This document shows positions 53,288 through 61,378 of a stretch of DNA of 64,000 nt, one piece after another. The DNA comes from CAWUEX02 sp038148375 (GTDB taxonomy: Bacteria; Pseudomonadota; Alphaproteobacteria; Rhodospirillales; Rhodospirillaceae): the NCBI GenBank assembly GCA_038148375.1, contig JAYQVH010000011.1, forward strand, positions 42,529-106,528. The letters are read 5' to 3'. Numbering within the stretch: position 1 is the stretch's first letter; each line of letters begins with the position of its first letter. The notes under the pieces were generated by a model, which saw only the letters and a program-made list of their open reading frames with translations, did not search any database and had not been told where the DNA came from. Both the position numbers and the translations under genes were made by a program.

Positions 53288-54385
53288 ATGAAAGCAAGCA
53301 CAAAGACGATGTGGCTGATTTTTCACCGCTGGTCCGGCATCATTGCCGGTGTCCTTATTATTGTGGTCGGCGTCACGGGCTCTGTCCTGATTTCCGAGGA
53401 TGAGCTCGACATGTTCGCGAATAAGGACCTCTTTTATGTCGAGCCGAGCGGATCGCACCTCGATCTCGATCGGATCGTCGCACGGGCGGAACGCGAGAAC
53501 GCCGGATGGACCGCGTTCTTCGTCTCCCGCCTTGATTACGCCGCGGAGCGATCCTTCATTGTCACGTTGCGGCACGACACTGGGGACGAAAAACAGGTAT
53601 TCGTGAATCCCTACACAGCGGACGTGAGGGGCACACGGGCGAGCCTGTTGTCGTTGGCATTGATACGCCGCCTGCATGGCGACCTCACGCTCGGTGCCGT
53701 CGGCGAGAACGCGCTTGGCGTTCTGTCGATCATCCTGATGGCCATGTTTATTGCCGGATTGGTGCTCTGGTGGCCGCGGCAGGGGCAAGTCAAAGCGGCT
53801 CTTTCCGTAAAGCTCAATGGCGGGTCGCGCCGGGTATTGCGCGATCTGCACAATGTCAGCGGCGTCTACCTGTTCGTCTTTCTGTTCCTGTCCGCGCTCA
53901 CGGTGCCGCCGATTGTGTGGAAGCTGACAACACCCGAGGTCGGACCGCCGGCGCGCAGCGCGGCACCGCCGTCCGCTGCGGCGGGCGCGGCCGGGGCACC
54001 ACCACAGAATGCCGGTCCGCCAGAGACGATCCCGTGGCAGGACGCCGCCGACGCAGCGCTGGGTGCGGTGCCCGGATCCTGGCTCGGCTTTATCCTGCGT
54101 CCGCTCGGGCCACAGCCCTTTTATCTGATACGGGTGTTCCCGCCCGGAGAGACGGCGGTCGCGGCGCAGACGACGGTTTTCGTCAACCGGTTCACAGGCG
54201 GCATCATACGCGTTTCAGCCCCCGCCGCGCCGACATGGACATCCCTGCTGTCGGCGGATTTCGCCGCAAGCCTGCACAGTGGCGCGATCCTGGGCTTGCC
54301 GGGGCGCTTGATCATGTTCATCGCGGGGCTCTTTTTCCCAGCCCTGTTCATCACGGGATTCATTTTGTGGTGGCGCCGGCGTTAA
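53288..54385 (+). CDS. PepSY-associated TM helix protein
   Basis: Inner-membrane protein, 365 aa. First helix about 14-35 (IIAGVLIIVVGVTGSVLISE), a periplasmic PepSY-like loop, helices at about 135-160 and 190-212, a large second loop and a final helix at about 340-360. The ATG 53288 follows GAGGGGAG; the frame opens at 53153 inside the cupin gene. The family (PepSY_TM) is often linked to iron uptake, TonB receptors and ferric reduction. A proline/alanine linker near 235-260 is low complexity. His residues at the helix ends (LIFHRWSGI, RRLHGDL, SLHSG) could bind heme. Confidence 0.9.
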   Translation: MKASTKTMWLIFHRWSGIIAGVLIIVVGVTGSVLISEDELDMFANKDLFYVEPSGSHLDLDRIVARAERENAGWTAFFVSRLDYAAERSFIVTLRHDTGDEKQVFVNPYTADVRGTRASLLSLALIRRLHGDLTLGAVGENALGVLSIILMAMFIAGLVLWWPRQGQVKAALSVKLNGGSRRVLRDLHNVSGVYLFVFLFLSALTVPPIVWKLTTPEVGPPARSAAPPSAAAGAAGAPPQNAGPPETIPWQDAADAALGAVPGSWLGFILRPLGPQPFYLIRVFPPGETAVAAQTTVFVNRFTGGIIRVSAPAAPTWTSLLSADFAASLHSGAILGLPGRLIMFIAGLFFPALFITGFILWWRRR

Positions 54386-54503
54386 CCGCGCTCTAACTCG
54401 CCTCCACCTCCGCGATCATGCGCTGGCGAAGCCGAACTGCCTGAAACCGATTACAAAGCCGAACGAATACCCAGAGGCCGCAACGCGTTTCTAATTAAAA
54501 AAA

Positions 54504-54531
54504 GTGCCGGCCGCAGGTTTACGGCCGGCAC
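54504..54531 (-). terminator. Strong rho-independent terminator of the membrane-protein gene
   Basis: Perfect 10-bp stem GTGCCGGCCG (54504-54513) with CGGCCGGCAC (54522-54531), 8-base loop. On the reverse strand it is followed by seven T (54497-54503), so it terminates the gene ending at 54594. The forward strand has a weaker CTCTCTTTT tract and may also terminate. Confidence 0.9.
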
Positions 54532-54593
54532 CTCTCTTTTCGGGTGAGGTGGCCAATACTGACCAGAGTTGGAGCCGGAAACTCAGTCGCGGA

Positions 54594-55472
54594 TTACTGC
54601 GCAGCCTTTTCCGCGCCGCGTTCCGGAGTCAGGTAAATGACGACGCCGGCGAGGGCGAAACCAGCGAGAACCAACGTCATCTCGAAGGCGTAGTCGAACG
54701 GATGAATCCAAATTTCGGTCATCAGCCCCCACCGGCTGAGCATCTCAACGCACAACCAGGTAATAACCGTCGTGGGAATTGCATATCTCACCGCGGGCGC
54801 CATGCGGGCGAACTTGAACAGACGATAATTGAGGTAAACGGACCACACCAAGAAACCGAAGAACACTGCATAGGTGAAGGGGTGGTGGTCGCCGAAGATA
54901 CGCGGGTCGACGATCGTGATGTTGATGACGTAGAGGGTCCAGATTACGACGACGGTCTCAATCGCGGTTATGAGGCCATAGTTGCGGTCTTTTCCGGGAT
55001 TGGCTTTGCCGGGGTTCATGTGGGTGAAGCGATGAATCCACCGGAACGCATTACAGCGGGTTTCCCGGTTCGCGTAGTAGAACAGCAGCATGACGAGCAG
55101 AGCAAAGCCGGATGCTTGGATCATCTGAATACCCGGCGACATCAGTACTGATCCGTCTTCGGCCAGCACCGGTTGGACGTTGAGCAGCCGCGCAAAGAAA
55201 TCCCATGAAAACTCAAAAAACCCGACCCAGATAATCACGCCGCCAATAAATCCAAGCCAAGTCGCCGACGTTTCCTGCTTATGCAGAGACAGCCAAACAA
55301 TGGCAAAACCAACTGCCCCGAACAGCATGCTGGCAAGCGCTTCCATGGCCAGGGAGTCATGAAACAGACCGCGGATGACCATCAGCATGCTATGACCGAG
55401 CGGTTGTGCGGCGATGACGGTAACAAAAGCGAGAATGCCAACGAGTGGCGGACGGTAGAGGGAACGCAGCAT
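54594..55472 (-). CDS. Unknown multi-pass membrane protein
   Basis: I do not recognise a named family. 292 aa with about seven hydrophobic segments (near 12-33, 43-60, 70-92, 112-132, 165-185, 195-215 and 265-285). Short motifs include DDHHPFTYAVFFGFLVWSVY-like HHPFTYAVFFG and EIWIHPFDYAFEMTLVL. There is one cytoplasmic or periplasmic Arg/His-rich loop (RWIHRFTHMNPGKANPGKDR). It is divergent from a TetR regulator, with an operator-like dyad between them, and ends in a strong terminator. A TetR-controlled membrane protein could be a transporter or a membrane enzyme. Confidence 0.82.
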   Translation of the reverse strand: MLRSLYRPPLVGILAFVTVIAAQPLGHSMLMVIRGLFHDSLAMEALASMLFGAVGFAIVWLSLHKQETSATWLGFIGGVIIWVGFFEFSWDFFARLLNVQPVLAEDGSVLMSPGIQMIQASGFALLVMLLFYYANRETRCNAFRWIHRFTHMNPGKANPGKDRNYGLITAIETVVVIWTLYVINITIVDPRIFGDHHPFTYAVFFGFLVWSVYLNYRLFKFARMAPAVRYAIPTTVITWLCVEMLSRWGLMTEIWIHPFDYAFEMTLVLAGFALAGVVIYLTPERGAEKAAQ

Positions 55473-55539
55473 AATCAGGCCTTTCAGACGTCGAAGAGGG
55501 ATTACCGGAACTTCAAACTAACCGTGTTCGGCACTTTAT

Positions 55540-55555
55540 GTTACTAATAGGTAAC
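55540..55555. promoter_or_regulatory. Operator-like dyad between membrane protein and tetR genes
   Basis: GTTACTAATAGGTAAC has perfect 5-bp arms (GTTAC/GTAAC) around six bases, lying 68 bp upstream of the membrane-protein start and 92 bp upstream of the TetR start. Size and placement fit a TetR operator for autoregulation. Confidence 0.5.
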
Positions 55556-55646
55556 TTTATCAAGCCCCTTTTTTAGGGCATATCTAATCACCCCGTCCCA
55601 CGGCAGAACCGTGCGAGGGGCGGGTGCATTTCGAAAGGCGTCCCTT

Positions 55647-56351
55647 ATGAACGATGGCAGCGAAGCGGCAGTCAGCACCGCCGCGAAGGCTGGAATCCAG
55701 ACCCGCCGGACGGAGACCGAAAAGGCGATTGTCGAGGCGTTCGAACGGGTTCTCGCCCGCGAAGATCTCGACAAGATCGGCGTCAATGCGGTTGCTGCCG
55801 AAGCGGGTGTCGGCAAACCGCTGATCTACCGGTACTTCGGGGGGTTCGATGGCCTGGTTGCAAAATGGGCGCAGGACAACAAGTTCTGGGATGACGATCA
55901 GGGCCTGGTCGAAGACTTGGCCGCTGTCCCGCCAGATGCGGACCGGCTCGAAATCATCTGCAGTTATCTTATCGCGCAAGCAACCCGGATGCGGGATAAG
56001 CCGATCGTACTGAAGGCGAAAATCAGCGAACTTCTCGGCAATACGAGCTTAACGCCGGGTCTCCATCAAGCGCGGGCGTCCGCGGGCGAGCATCATGGCG
56101 ATTTGTATGATGAAGGCGGGCTCTTCGGTGATCCCGCCATTGTGCCGCTGCTGCTTGTGATGCACGCGGCCACGCACTATCTGGCGATGCGGACGGTCAA
56201 ACTCACCACCTTCGACGGTCTTAATCTCAAGCAGGATGCCGAATGGGAGGCCGCAATGAATATGGTGCGCTCGGTCTTCAAGGATGCGGTGAACGGCCAA
56301 AAATCAACTAAGACTGGCCGCAAGACGCCCGGCGAAAAAGACGGGGTTTAG
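55647..56351 (+). CDS. TetR-family transcriptional regulator
   Basis: 234 aa from ATG 55647 (frame opens at 55611), with GAAAGG upstream. N-terminal helix-turn-helix: TEKAIVEAFERVLAREDLDK then IGVNAVAAEAGVGKPLIYRY (about 25-65), the TetR signature. The C-terminal ligand domain is helical and has QATRMRDKPIVLKAKISELL. Divergent from the unknown membrane protein, which it probably represses together with itself. The exported alpha/beta hydrolase follows 58 bp downstream and could be in its transcript. Confidence 0.92.
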   Translation: MNDGSEAAVSTAAKAGIQTRRTETEKAIVEAFERVLAREDLDKIGVNAVAAEAGVGKPLIYRYFGGFDGLVAKWAQDNKFWDDDQGLVEDLAAVPPDADRLEIICSYLIAQATRMRDKPIVLKAKISELLGNTSLTPGLHQARASAGEHHGDLYDEGGLFGDPAIVPLLLVMHAATHYLAMRTVKLTTFDGLNLKQDAEWEAAMNMVRSVFKDAVNGQKSTKTGRKTPGEKDGV

Positions 56352-56409
56352 GCCGGATGCATGACCGGCGGCGGAGTGAAGGCACGCTCGATCCGAAAGG
56401 GAGGAAACC

Positions 56410-57399
56410 ATGATTGACTTGACGACGAAGACAGCACGCCGCAGCGCCCTTGCGGCCGGTGCCGGGTTAATGGTGACGGGCCTCGCAGGCCCATCCGCAC
56501 ATGCGGCGGATCCAACAGGCGCTCACACCCCAGGGCAGTGGTCCGGTCTCGGCGTGATGAAAGGGACATCGCGCGGTTACGTCACCACGCCGATGGGGCA
56601 GGTGCACTATATCTCGCAGTCACCCGCGGACGGCGGCGGGCGGCCCCTGGTGCTGTTGCATCAGTCGCCCTGGTTTTCGATTCAGTTCGCCAAGGTGCTG
56701 CCGCTGCTCGCCGCGCGCGGGTTTGCCGCGGTCGCGCCCGACCGTCCGGGTTTCGGCATGTCCGATGTCCCCGATACGCCGCCGACCGTGGAAGACTACG
56801 CCGATAACCTGGCCGATACGTTGGATGCGCTCGGCATCGAACAGGCCGCCGTGGTCGGTCATCACACCGGGTCCGGCGTCGCCGTGGCGCTGGCCCACCG
56901 GCATCCCGACAAGGTCAGCCGGCTGGTGCTCGACGGCGTGCCGTTCTATACGGCCGAGCAACGCGCCCAACGGCTGGCACGGCCCCATTGGGACCGCTGG
57001 CTCGAACCCGACGGGGCGCACCTCAAGGCCCGCTTCGACGCCCGCGCCAACAGCAAGGGCCGGCAACTGCGGGCCGCGGGCGTGGACACCGGACAGGACC
57101 GCGCCTGGCTCGCCGGCGTGCAGTGGTCGGTGATGAGCCTGTTTCTGGCCGGCGAGACCGAGTGGTACGGCCACAACGCGGCGTTCTCCTACGACATGAC
57201 CGACGCGCTAGGTGCGATTGCAGCACCCACCCTGATCGTCTCGTACACCGAGGATGCGCTGTACGAGATGAACAAGCGCGCCCACGCGGCGCGGCCCGAC
57301 TTCGAGATGATCACCTTCGAAGGCGGCCACGCGCAAATGCCGTTTGACGAGCCGGAGCACTGGGTCGACGCGGTCGCACCGTTCCTGGAGGCGGGGTGA
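56410..57399 (+). CDS. Exported alpha/beta-fold hydrolase with atypical elbow
   Basis: 329 aa. A twin-arginine-like signal (TARRSALAAGAGLMVTGLAG to HAAD) suggests export. The fold is alpha/beta hydrolase: LLHQSPWFSIQF oxyanion loop, APDRPGFGMSD, and nucleophile elbow VVGHHTGSGVA, in which the position normally held by Ser is His152. Asp in SYTEDALYEM and His in FEGGHAQMPFDEPEHW complete the triad positions. With GHHTG in place of GxSxG it may be inactive or use unusual chemistry (I recall homologous GxHTG proteins). RBS AGGGAGG at 56398-56404. No signs of a frameshift. Confidence 0.88.
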   Translation: MIDLTTKTARRSALAAGAGLMVTGLAGPSAHAADPTGAHTPGQWSGLGVMKGTSRGYVTTPMGQVHYISQSPADGGGRPLVLLHQSPWFSIQFAKVLPLLAARGFAAVAPDRPGFGMSDVPDTPPTVEDYADNLADTLDALGIEQAAVVGHHTGSGVAVALAHRHPDKVSRLVLDGVPFYTAEQRAQRLARPHWDRWLEPDGAHLKARFDARANSKGRQLRAAGVDTGQDRAWLAGVQWSVMSLFLAGETEWYGHNAAFSYDMTDALGAIAAPTLIVSYTEDALYEMNKRAHAARPDFEMITFEGGHAQMPFDEPEHWVDAVAPFLEAG

Positions 57400-57434
57400 A
57401 GTCTCCGGAGTTTGTGATGGCGCGCTTGCGTTCC

Positions 57435-57872
57435 TTAGGGAAGTCGATCCAGCGCGCGTAGAGCTTCTTTAACATGCCCCAAAGCTGCGGCATGTGTCGG
57501 ATGCCAATCCGATGAAGGGTCCTGCGTTAAAACCTGCCAGAAGAATTTGAAGGTATGGCCGCCATCATCTGGGCACTGATGAGTCCATGTTTCAGGCAGT
57601 GGCTCTGACGCGCGGCAAAGATGGAACGACCATATTTGATCGTCGTACCCCGAGTGCCATATGCCCAGGTCCGAGATCGTAGCTGCAGTTACGCCGGATT
57701 CCTCGGCCAATTCTCTAACAGCCGCAGAGCTGGCGGTTTCGGGTTCTTCAATGGTGCGTTTTACAAGTTGAATTCCGGCCAGCGGATGAAGAAACGCCAA
57801 TACACTCAGCTCGCCGCCGATATCACGGACGACAATTGGACACGCTTTCGAAGGCTTCATGTGATCTTGCAA
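57435..57872 (-). CDS. Nudix hydrolase-like protein with degenerate box
   Basis: 145 aa Nudix-fold protein. The helix has the catalytic core RELAEESG (Arg53-Glu54, Glu57-Glu58) preceded by a box that reads LVKRTIEEPETASSAAV, with the first conserved Gly of the 23-residue box replaced by Arg. The metal-binding glutamates remain, so activity is possible. Substrate unknown. Base usage is more AT-rich than its neighbours. It lies beside the peptidase-E-like gene on the same strand (85 bp between). Confidence 0.85.
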   Translation of the reverse strand: MQDHMKPSKACPIVVRDIGGELSVLAFLHPLAGIQLVKRTIEEPETASSAAVRELAEESGVTAATISDLGIWHSGYDDQIWSFHLCRASEPLPETWTHQCPDDGGHTFKFFWQVLTQDPSSDWHPTHAAALGHVKEALRALDRLP

Positions 57873-57957
57873 CCTGAGTGCCTACCAATGAATAGCCTCA
57901 TGGTTCCCCCTAAGGGATGAAACTGCGAACCCTCGGGGTAATCAGGATTACGGTGTC

Positions 57958-58617
57958 CTAAACGGCCGGCCGGATTTCCATTTTTTGACCTCTTACGATT
58001 ATCACCTCACCGTCCCGTAAGGTTTGGTGTTTGATCTTATTCGCAGCCATATAGTTTGCAGCCTTTTCCGCGGCGGGTGCTTCCTCATGTTCTGATTGGA
58101 AGTGCGGCACAATTAAAAAATCAACTAAACCAAGTCCATCCCAGGGCTGTTTAGTGGCAGGATAACCGTCCACAATTGCTGTGGGGTCGTCCATCAACTC
58201 GATGCCGCGTAGGTTCTCAGCGGCAACCACCGCACCAGCACTAAAACCTCCGTACACAATTTGATCAGACCTCACCAAAGGCGCAAGGCACTGGTTTAGT
58301 CCACTGGCATGCACAGCCCGGAGCAGTAAAAAAGCATTCCCGCCAACCACCCACACCACTTGGAATGTTTTTATAACCTCGCTTAACGAGTCGGGCGAGC
58401 CAAAGTATTTTCGCAAATCCAACTCTTCTGCTTCGAATCCATTTGAATTGAAAAAATCGCACCAATCAAAGTGCGTGAGCGAATACTCCAGTCTTTTCTC
58501 AATCGAAATGTAGTCGAGGGCATTGGAAATAACGGCGACTCTGGCCTGAGGCTCGGCCATTTCTTGAAGCTCGCTAAAGTGATCGCCCATTCGATAGGAG
58601 GAAAGGTAAAGTTTCAT
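57958..58617 (-). CDS. Peptidase E-like (S51) class I amidotransferase-fold protein
   Basis: 219 aa. Type 1 glutamine-amidotransferase fold of the peptidase E family. WVVGGNAFLLLRAVHASGLN precedes the nucleophile turn YGGFSAGAVV with Ser126, and His in VPHFQSEHEEA supplies a candidate catalytic partner. Peptidase E cleaves Asp-Xaa dipeptides; the match is at family level only. Its AT-rich codons contrast with adjacent genes and suggest recent acquisition. The region upstream contains a tRNA-Glu-like 3' fragment. Confidence 0.88.
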   Translation of the reverse strand: MKLYLSSYRMGDHFSELQEMAEPQARVAVISNALDYISIEKRLEYSLTHFDWCDFFNSNGFEAEELDLRKYFGSPDSLSEVIKTFQVVWVVGGNAFLLLRAVHASGLNQCLAPLVRSDQIVYGGFSAGAVVAAENLRGIELMDDPTAIVDGYPATKQPWDGLGLVDFLIVPHFQSEHEEAPAAEKAANYMAANKIKHQTLRDGEVIIVRGQKMEIRPAV

Positions 58618-58641
58618 TGGGACTCACTCTTTTCGAATTAA

Positions 58642-58667
58642 TGGCGTCCCCTGTGGGTTCGAACCAG
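58642..58667 (-). other. tRNA-Glu-like 3'-end fragment
   Basis: On the reverse strand this reads GGTTCGAACC then CACAGGGGACGCCA; the last ten bases GGGGACGCCA are identical to the 3' end of the bacterial tRNA-Glu gene and the T-loop core is alike. The T stem does not pair and no 5' half is present, so it is not a functional tRNA. It may be an attachment-site remnant. Confidence 0.4.
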
Positions 58668-58706
58668 CGAGCGGGCAGCCACGCCGTCAGATAGATGCGC
58701 CCCCCC

Positions 58707-59657
58707 CTAAATACTCTCCACATACTCGATCATGCGCTGGCGTTCCTTGGCGTCGGGCAGGCGGCCCATGCCGGCGCCGGCATTGTCAGCCATGTGGTGG
58801 GGCTTGCTGGTCGCCGGGATGATGCAGGTCACCGCCGGGTGCGACAGGATGAACTTCAGATAGAACTGCCCCCAGCTGGCGGCGAACTCCTGCGCCCACT
58901 CGGGCACCTCTTTACCCTCGGTCTGCTCGAACAGCCGGCCGCGCCCGAACGGCACGTTGATCAGCGTGGCGATGCCGCGCTCGGCGGCCAGCGGCAGCAG
59001 GCCGGTCTCGGCGCTGCGTTCCTCGATGTTGTATTGGAACTGCACGAAATCCAGGTCTTCGGCTTCCATCACCGGAATCAGCGCATCCTGCGCGCCGGGG
59101 CGCCAATGGGTGATGCCGATGTAGCGGTAGCGTCCGTCCTGGCGCCATTCGCGCATGGTGCCGAGCTTGCGGTCGGTATCCACCAGGTTGTGCACCTGGA
59201 TGAGGTCGATGCTGTCCGTATGGAGCAGATCGAAGGATTCATTGAGCTCGTTGAGGCCACCTTGCTCGTCGTCGTTGCGCACCTTGGTGGCCAGGAACGC
59301 CTGCTCGCCGACGCCCATGTTCTTGACCAGATCGCCGACCACGCCTTCAGAGCCGCGGTAGGAGGGCGCGGTGTCGATCAGGCTGCCGCCGTGATCGAGC
59401 AGGGTCTGGATGACCTCGCCGCGCTGGGCCATGGCCGCTTGGTCGGAGCGGTCGACGATGAAGGAACTCGACGTGCCGAGGCCGATCACCGGCAGCGGCT
59501 CGCCGGATTTGGGAATAGGGCGCGTCATCATCTTTTCGCCGCCCTCGTGAGACGACGCGAACGCGCTAAGTGGCAAAGCGGCGGGCAGGGCGGCAGCAGC
59601 CACCGATGCGGCAGACAGGGCGGAGAAGGAACGGCGGGAGAGGGGCGTGCGGGGCAT
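58707..59657 (-). CDS. Exported aldo/keto reductase
   Basis: 316 aa from ATG 59657. A Tat-type signal LSRRSFSALSAASVAAAALP ends near FASSHEGG, so the enzyme is probably periplasmic. Aldo/keto-reductase residues are visible: Asp and Tyr in DTAPSYRGSE, Lys in FLATKV, His in GITHW. No NADPH-binding Lys/Arg motif stands out from my reading. The frame opens upstream at 59894 but that part lacks homology-like sequence and overlaps the XRE gene. Substrate unknown. Confidence 0.88.
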   Translation of the reverse strand: MPRTPLSRRSFSALSAASVAAAALPAALPLSAFASSHEGGEKMMTRPIPKSGEPLPVIGLGTSSSFIVDRSDQAAMAQRGEVIQTLLDHGGSLIDTAPSYRGSEGVVGDLVKNMGVGEQAFLATKVRNDDEQGGLNELNESFDLLHTDSIDLIQVHNLVDTDRKLGTMREWRQDGRYRYIGITHWRPGAQDALIPVMEAEDLDFVQFQYNIEERSAETGLLPLAAERGIATLINVPFGRGRLFEQTEGKEVPEWAQEFAASWGQFYLKFILSHPAVTCIIPATSKPHHMADNAGAGMGRLPDAKERQRMIEYVESI

Positions 59658-59736
59658 GAGCGTCCTATGGGCTGAGAGACAGGAGGTATGGAAAGCCTCG
59701 GATTTGTCCGATGGTGGCCTGCCCGCGAAGGCGCCG

Positions 59737-60153
59737 TCAATTGGAACCGGATGACATGTCCGTGTCCCACCCGGACGCGCGCTTGGACGACAGCCGCGCC
59801 GCGCGTTCGTCACGCTCCGTCTCAGCCCCGCGGGCGAAGGCCTGGATCGCCGTGGGATAAGCGTCCAGCGCGGCCTCAACCGTCTCCGGCGCATGGGCGA
59901 TCACCTTGAGCAAAGCCGAGGCGGCGCGGTCCGGCGACCGGCGGCCGCTTTCCCATTGCGCCAGGGTGCGGGCACTGAGACCGAAGCGGGCGGCGAAGGC
60001 GGTTTGGCTGCCGCCCACCCGGGCGCGGATTTCCCGCACCTGAACCGGCTGCAGACAATGCAGCATTTTGTCGGCGCGGCGGATCATCGACGTCAGAAAG
60101 GCCGACATTTTATCAGAATACATAGCCGAATATGGAATAGGCGCTCGAGGCAT
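59737..60153 (-). CDS. XRE-family regulator (NadS-like)
   Basis: 138 aa at most; Met11 and Met16 (60123, 60108) are alternative starts. The helix-turn-helix reads GSQTAFAARFGLSARTLAQW then ESGRRSPDRAASALLKV (about 48-84), close to NadS/HigA-type antitoxin regulators. The remaining C-terminal region is low complexity (RDERAARLSSKRASG). No toxin gene adjoins, so an antitoxin role is not supported. Confidence 0.85.
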   Translation of the reverse strand: MPRAPIPYSAMYSDKMSAFLTSMIRRADKMLHCLQPVQVREIRARVGGSQTAFAARFGLSARTLAQWESGRRSPDRAASALLKVIAHAPETVEAALDAYPTAIQAFARGAETERDERAARLSSKRASGWDTDMSSGSN

Positions 60154-60386
60154 GGCGGGATGCTCGCGATCGGTTACAAAAAGCCCCTTCGCGCCCTGAT
60201 CTGAATATGAGTCTACGCCAGTGGCGTAGGCGGCGCCATCGGCAATACAGCCAAATCCAGATAACTCAATAAAAACTGAGTCTTAGGAGTCAGTGTTCAG
60301 AAAGGTTCTGAATCCCGAACACGGGCGTGCATGGGCTCGTTCCACGCGGTTTTCAGCGGCTGAATTTTTGTCCCGGGAGTCGCGCC
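60154..60386. other. Intergenic region, no gene seen
   Basis: The 233 bp between the XRE and xthA genes holds a 7-bp hairpin CTACGCC/GGCGTAG (60213-60229, 3-base loop) without a T-run, and ACTCA/TGAGT arms around 60264-60281. No ribosome-binding site or coding pattern is convincing. Confidence 0.5.
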
Positions 60387-61166
60387 TCAGGACTCCTCAA
60401 GTTCGCACCACACCGGGGTGTGGTCGGAGGCCTTCTCCTCGCCCCGCGGCGTCTTGTCGATGCCCGCCCCCTGTAGCCGGTCGGCGGCCTCGGGCGACAG
60501 CAGCAGGTGGTCGATCAAGAGGCCGTTGTCCTTCTGCCAGGCGCCGCCCTGATAGTCCCAGTAGGAGTACTGATGCGGGTTGTGATTGTAGGTCCGCAGG
60601 GCATCTGTCAGGCCGAGGTGCTTGATCGCCTGGAAGCGGGCCCGGCTCTCGGGCTGGGTCAGGGCGTCGTCCTTGAACTTCGCGGCGCTGTAGACGTCGT
60701 CGTCCTTCGGGATAACGTTGTAATCCCCGCCGAACACGTAGGTTTCCTCGGTTTCCAGACAGCCCTTCACGTGTGCATAGAGGCGGTCCATCCAGGCCAG
60801 TTTGTAATCGAATTTCGGGCCGGGCTGCGGATTGCCGTTGGGCAGGTATATCGAGGCTACACGCAAGCTGCCGAACACCGTCGCCTCGATGTAGCGCGCC
60901 TGGTCGTCCTCATCGTCGCCGGGCAGGCCGCGGCGGACGTCCTCAATCCGGGATTTCGCCAGGATCGCGACGCCGTTGTAGCTCTTCTGCCCGTGGGTCT
61001 CGACTGTGTAGCCGGCGTCCTCGATCTCCAGGCGCGGGAAAGTCTCATCGACGGTCTTGAGTTCCTGAAGGAGAGCCACGTCCGGCTGGAAGTCCTCAAG
61101 CCAGGAGAGGACATTCGGCAGGCGCGCCTTGATCGAATTCACGTTCCAGGTTGCAATTTTGATCAT
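60387..61166 (-). CDS. xthA: Exodeoxyribonuclease III
   Basis: AP endonuclease and 3'-5' exonuclease of base excision repair, 259 aa. Motifs: metal ligands in WNVNSIKARLPNV (Asn10), Glu35 (LQELK), GGDYNVIPKDDDVY (Asp148, Asn150), and the C-terminal Asp248-His249 (SDHTPVW). Length and motif order are normal for XthA. It is divergent from the fifth receptor, across 212 bp. Confidence 0.95.
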   Translation of the reverse strand: MIKIATWNVNSIKARLPNVLSWLEDFQPDVALLQELKTVDETFPRLEIEDAGYTVETHGQKSYNGVAILAKSRIEDVRRGLPGDDEDDQARYIEATVFGSLRVASIYLPNGNPQPGPKFDYKLAWMDRLYAHVKGCLETEETYVFGGDYNVIPKDDDVYSAAKFKDDALTQPESRARFQAIKHLGLTDALRTYNHNPHQYSYWDYQGGAWQKDNGLLIDHLLLSPEAADRLQGAGIDKTPRGEEKASDHTPVWCELEES

Positions 61167-61378
61167 CGTCTCACTTCGCTTGTGTCTGTCCGGTCGCAGA
61201 CCGGATATCGCCTCATACCGTGAAGTTATGCATCAGGCTCAGGCACTTACCAGCATTGTAATTGTGCAACGGACCCCAAAAATCTCCGGCCCTTACACCA
61301 CATGGGTGAAAATTCATGTTCCCTTTTAGCACCGGGGCGGGAACACTGATCTTTCCACTCAGGGGGAGTGTACACAAC

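Noticed and set aside
58642..58667. A functional tRNA-Glu gene
   Set aside because: Only the 3' end is present; the T stem does not pair and no anticodon or 5' half exists on either side.
59737..60153. XRE gene as an antitoxin of a toxin-antitoxin pair
   Set aside because: No small partner toxin gene adjoins; neighbours are an aldo/keto reductase and xthA.
60213..60229. 7-bp hairpin as a terminator
   Set aside because: The loop is only three bases and no T-run follows on either strand.
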